A stretch of DNA of 64,000 nt from Candidatus Anaerostipes excrementavium (GTDB lineage Bacteria; Bacillota; Clostridia; Lachnospirales; Lachnospiraceae): positions 186,001 through 250,000 of the forward strand of contig DXEM01000031.1 in NCBI GenBank assembly GCA_019114985.1, read 5' to 3'. This document shows, piece after piece, positions 61,593 through 64,000 of the stretch. The notes under the pieces are model-generated. The model had not been told where the DNA came from, did not search any database, and saw nothing but the letters and a program-made list of their open reading frames with translations. The first letter of the stretch is position 1. The number at the start of each line of letters is the position of its first letter. The translations under genes and the position numbers were made by a program.

Positions 61593-62106
61593 CAAGTCCT
61601 CGGTTTTTTGTCGTTGTCCAGTTCTATAAGTTTTTTTAAAAACTCAACCTGCTGACGCAGATAGATGAGTTCGCGCTGCATGGCAGAAACCGATAATTGA
61701 GCAGGCATGGTGTTGTAGCCGCATTCCATAAAGATTTCAATGCTGGTATGACCCTGCTCGTAGAGAGATAGAAAGAGATTCTTAAACTCTAAAGTAAAAA
61801 GAATGCGACGAGTATTGACTTGAGCGGTAAATTTGTTAGCGGCAGGCAGTTCCACTTGCTCAGGTGTAAAAAAAGACTTTTTATGTATTTGACGCATGAT
61901 AAAATCCTCCGTGTACTTTTAGTATATAATGCTGGAACGTGAAAGTAAAAAAGAACGTGTCCAGAAAATGGGGTTTTCATAAAAAACCGTGTCCAGAAAA
62001 CGGGGACGTCCAGCGAATTCCGTGTCCAAAGTAAGGGATTCTGAAATCGGGAGATGTCCGAAAACTGGAAATAAAGGAAAGGGACGTGTCCATTTTTATG
62101 GGTACA
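61260..62106 (-). mobile_element. Degenerate IS3-family insertion sequence
   Basis: Relic comprising OrfA, OrfB fragments and a putative left end. On the minus strand the end would read TGTACCCATAAAAATGGACA, resembling IS150-like termini. Five or six GTGTCC/CGTCC motifs at irregular spacing (61956, 61988, 62007, 62021, 62054, 62085) lie just inside this end and may be transposase-binding sites. The other end is not clear, so the left coordinate is approximate. Confidence 0.6.
61592..61897 (-). pseudogene. IS3-family OrfA relic, internally shortened
   Basis: A 101-residue frame with an N-terminal helix-turn-helix-like part (FTPEQVEL ... EFKNLFLSLYEQGHTSIEIFMECGY) joined to the leucine-zipper end (MQRELIYLRQQVEFLKKLIE). 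Compared with intact relatives recalled from memory, the middle is missing. A-rich GACAAAAAACC near the end is the position of the usual -1 frameshift to OrfB. GGAGGATTTTATC precedes its ATG. Open but probably non-functional without OrfB. Confidence 0.7.
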
Positions 62107-62113
62107 GTTTAGG

Positions 62114-62142
62114 TTGACGAAAATGTTTGCAGAATTTAAAAT
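62114..62142 (+). promoter_or_regulatory. Promoter of the surface-protein gene
   Basis: TTGACG and TAAAAT are separated by 17 bases. Predicted start near 62149, at the beginning of the GACA tract. It lies 8 bases outside the proposed IS end. Confidence 0.65.
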
Positions 62143-62145
62143 CTT

Positions 62146-62199
<54 letters not shown>

Positions 62200-62239
62200 T
62201 AAAGTCTGCCCTTTTTGCGTACAAAAATATGTGGAGCAT

Positions 62240-62286
62240 ATCAGCACCATGATATCCTTTGACGGGAAATCATGGTGCTTTTTGTG
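62240..62286 (+). terminator. Terminator-like hairpin between the repeat and the surface-protein gene
   Basis: AGCACCATGATATCC (62243) pairs with GGGAAATCATGGTGCT (62264) and is followed by TTTTTGTG. It lies in the leader, 33 bases before the ATG, so it must be bypassed or regulated for expression from the promoter at 62114. Confidence 0.75.
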
Positions 62287-62318
62287 TGTATAGATGTTGG
62301 AAAGCGAAAGGAGTGCAC

Positions 62319-64000
62319 ATGAGAAAAGGAATCAAGAAATTGGTATCAGGGATATTATCGGGACTTCTGCTCCTGACATTGCTGCAGACGGGTGTGACCG
62401 TACAGGCGGAAACGGGAGATACCGGCGTGCAGCCAAATAGTACGCCTGTTCCCTATACGGAAAACACAGGTGATTTCACGGTGACAGGCGGAACGTACGG
62501 AACGGACTATGAATACGATGAAAATAATGATGTCCTGATAATTAGGACAAGCACTGAACTCACAATCACGACCAACGGAAAGCCGACGTCGGGCATGATA
62601 TGGGGGCAAAGTTCTGATAAATTTAATATTGTATTGCAAGATGTATATCTGACTGGAACAAAAAATGACACCCATATAAATTTTTTCGGAAACCTCAACC
62701 TTACGATAAGTGGTACAAATAAGATTGATGTAACAGGATATGGTTTGGAGTGTGTGAACCTTACTATCACGTCAGTCAGTACGGGAAGTCTCGTCCTTGC
62801 AGGGACAGTTATGGACTTGCGCTTGGGTGGGGATTACGCTACCGGCAATCTTACAGTGAACGGCGGCACTCTGGCATATAATAAAGCAGAGATATCTGGA
62901 ACAACGACTGTCAATGCCCCAGGAACGATCAAACAGATCGCCCCTGCGCCTGCGCTTTCGTCTGACAATGTAGCAAGAACGAAAAACTCCCTTACAGTGA
63001 ACGGGACATTTGATACTGCTGCTTATGGAAATGTGGAGTATCAGTGGGATGGTGGAACATGGGGCGCCAGCGCTTCATTATCTGGTCTGACGGCGGGCTC
63101 CGGTCATTCTGTGGCGGTCCGTTATAAGGGCAATGACCAGTACTGGCAGTCAGATGCGTCAACAACGGTGAGTGTGTCCACGCTGAAAGACGGAAGTACC
63201 CTCATAGCGGAACCGTCGGAGCTTAAGGGGACATATGGACAGCTGCTTTCTGATGTGAGCCTCCCGGAGGGGTGGAGCTGGGAGAACAGCAGTACAACCC
63301 TGACAGTGGGCGCGTCGTCTTATCCGGCTGTCTTTGACACCGTTAAACACGAGGCGGATGATTATGATTTTACTGGAATTACGGGATATGACTCAGCCAA
63401 GAAAGAAGTAAAACGGAATCTGACGATTGCGGTTGAAAAAGCAGACAGTATGGTTACGATTACGACAGAGAAGATGGACAAAAAATATGATAAAGAAGCT
63501 GTCTCTGATCCGGAAGTCAAGAAAACAGGAAGCACAAAAGATGTCACTTTTACCTGGTATCAGAAAACACAGGATGGTACTTGGAAGGAACTTTCTTCCG
63601 CTCCTGTGAACGCGGGAAGTTATAAAGTAGAGGCAAGAGTAGAAGCTGATGATAACTACAAAGAGGCGTCTGCAGAAAAGGAATTTGTGATATCCAAAGC
63701 GGAGAATAAATGGACAAAAGAACTGTCCATGGAAGGCTGGACCTATGGGGAAAAGGCTAAGACACCGACAGCGGAAGCCAAGTTCGGGGATGTGACATTT
63801 TCTTACAGCAAAGATAAGGATGGTACATACAGCCAAAATGTTCCGACAGAAGCAGGGATCTGGTATGTGAAAGCCAGTGTAACGGGCAATGATAATTACA
63901 CAGGATTGGAAACAACTGCATCCTTTAAGATTGGCAAAGCAGACAGTAAAGTTACGATCACAACAGAGAAGATGGACAAAAAATATGATAAAAAAGCTGT
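62319..64000 (+). CDS. Secreted repeat-domain surface protein (3' end beyond the window)
   Basis: Open for 560 codons to the window edge; GAAAGGAG precedes the ATG. Residues 1-32 are a Sec signal (MRKGIKK, hydrophobic core, cut after TVQA). Residues about 50-190 have an FTVTGGTYGTDY start and TITTNG, LTISG and LTVNGGTL-type strands, like beta-helical carbohydrate-binding (Cthe_2159-type) domains. From about 225 follow Ig-like modules. A 21-residue block, KADSxVTITTEKMDKKYDK, occurs near 374 and again near 540, 166 codons apart, marking a repeated unit. Probably wall-anchored; the C-terminal sorting signal is outside the window. Confidence 0.85.
   Translation, partial: MRKGIKKLVSGILSGLLLLTLLQTGVTVQAETGDTGVQPNSTPVPYTENTGDFTVTGGTYGTDYEYDENNDVLIIRTSTELTITTNGKPTSGMIWGQSSDKFNIVLQDVYLTGTKNDTHINFFGNLNLTISGTNKIDVTGYGLECVNLTITSVSTGSLVLAGTVMDLRLGGDYATGNLTVNGGTLAYNKAEISGTTTVNAPGTIKQIAPAPALSSDNVARTKNSLTVNGTFDTAAYGNVEYQWDGGTWGASASLSGLTAGSGHSVAVRYKGNDQYWQSDASTTVSVSTLKDGSTLIAEPSELKGTYGQLLSDVSLPEGWSWENSSTTLTVGASSYPAVFDTVKHEADDYDFTGITGYDSAKKEVKRNLTIAVEKADSMVTITTEKMDKKYDKEAVSDPEVKKTGSTKDVTFTWYQKTQDGTWKELSSAPVNAGSYKVEARVEADDNYKEASAEKEFVISKAENKWTKELSMEGWTYGEKAKTPTAEAKFGDVTFSYSKDKDGTYSQNVPTEAGIWYVKASVTGNDNYTGLETTASFKIGKADSKVTITTEKMDKKYDKKA

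Noticed and set aside
61956-62091. Repeated GTGTCC motifs as a CRISPR array or iterons
   Set aside because: Copies are short and irregularly spaced with no spacer-like units; better explained as the end of the IS3 relic.

Overview
The window is chromosomal DNA of a low-GC, anaerobic, probably spore-forming Firmicute, best matched to the Lachnospiraceae (Clostridia). The reasons are consensus -35/-10 promoters and strong GGAGG ribosome sites, MinCDE together with SepF and DivIVA, an [FeFe]-hydrogenase maturase (HydF), a two-piece ThrE exporter, a Csp-like subtilase, a mannose/sorbose-class PTS and a single-chain PurL. Family placement comes from gene content and remembered protein families; no search was run. 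Most of the window is a dense co-oriented (+) core genome.

Layout. (1) 1-8351: mismatch repair and tRNA modification (miaB end, mutS, mutL, miaA), a PLP enzyme and radC. (2) 8362-17015: rod-shape and septum placement (mreBCD, PBP2, minCDE, rodA) ending in a methylglyoxal-synthase-like gene that has lost catalytic residues. (3) 17052-26293: a D,D-carboxypeptidase, a radical SAM protein and the ylm division cluster (HlyD-like protein, yggS/ylmE, sepF, ylmH, divIVA), then aroB, lspA, a pseudouridine synthase and proC. (4) 26297-34465: rpsO and pnp, each with its own promoter and a structured leader, then maf, degV, a split threonine/serine exporter, a subtilisin-like protease and a TPR protein. 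(5) 34493-41355: an accessory L-sorbose-type PTS operon (IIA, IIB, IIC, IID, sorbose-1-phosphate reductase, RpiR regulator, then sorbitol-6-phosphate dehydrogenase and an aldo/keto reductase), broken by a terminator and a palindromic element. (6) 41419-43254: a PadR divergon with small membrane proteins, two of only 34 and 36 residues. (7) 43322-47883: hflX, then a compact BglG/LicT-type antiterminator, an RNA antiterminator target plus terminator, and ptsH-ptsI. (8) 47962-61224: YbaK-type deacylase, secreted nuclease, hydF, gltX, helicase, DUF1653 and DUF1292 proteins, two aspartoacylase-like proteins and purL. (9) 61248-64000: an IS3-family relic, a (GACA)13 microsatellite at the predicted transcription start, and the first 560 codons of a secreted repeat-domain surface protein.

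The two strongest candidates for something undescribed are: (a) the ptsHI control unit, where a 163-residue antiterminator that looks like CAT plus PRD2 only (PRD1 absent, one of the two PRD2 histidines replaced by Tyr) lies immediately upstream of a RAT/terminator switch controlling HPr and Enzyme I; and (b) the (GACA)13 tract in the leader of the surface protein, a layout that suggests repeat-length (phase) variation. Also notable are the tandem aspartoacylase-like proteins with complementary active-site losses, the degenerate MgsA, three related motifs around the sorbose promoter, and several GC-rich multi-hairpin elements in intergenic DNA.
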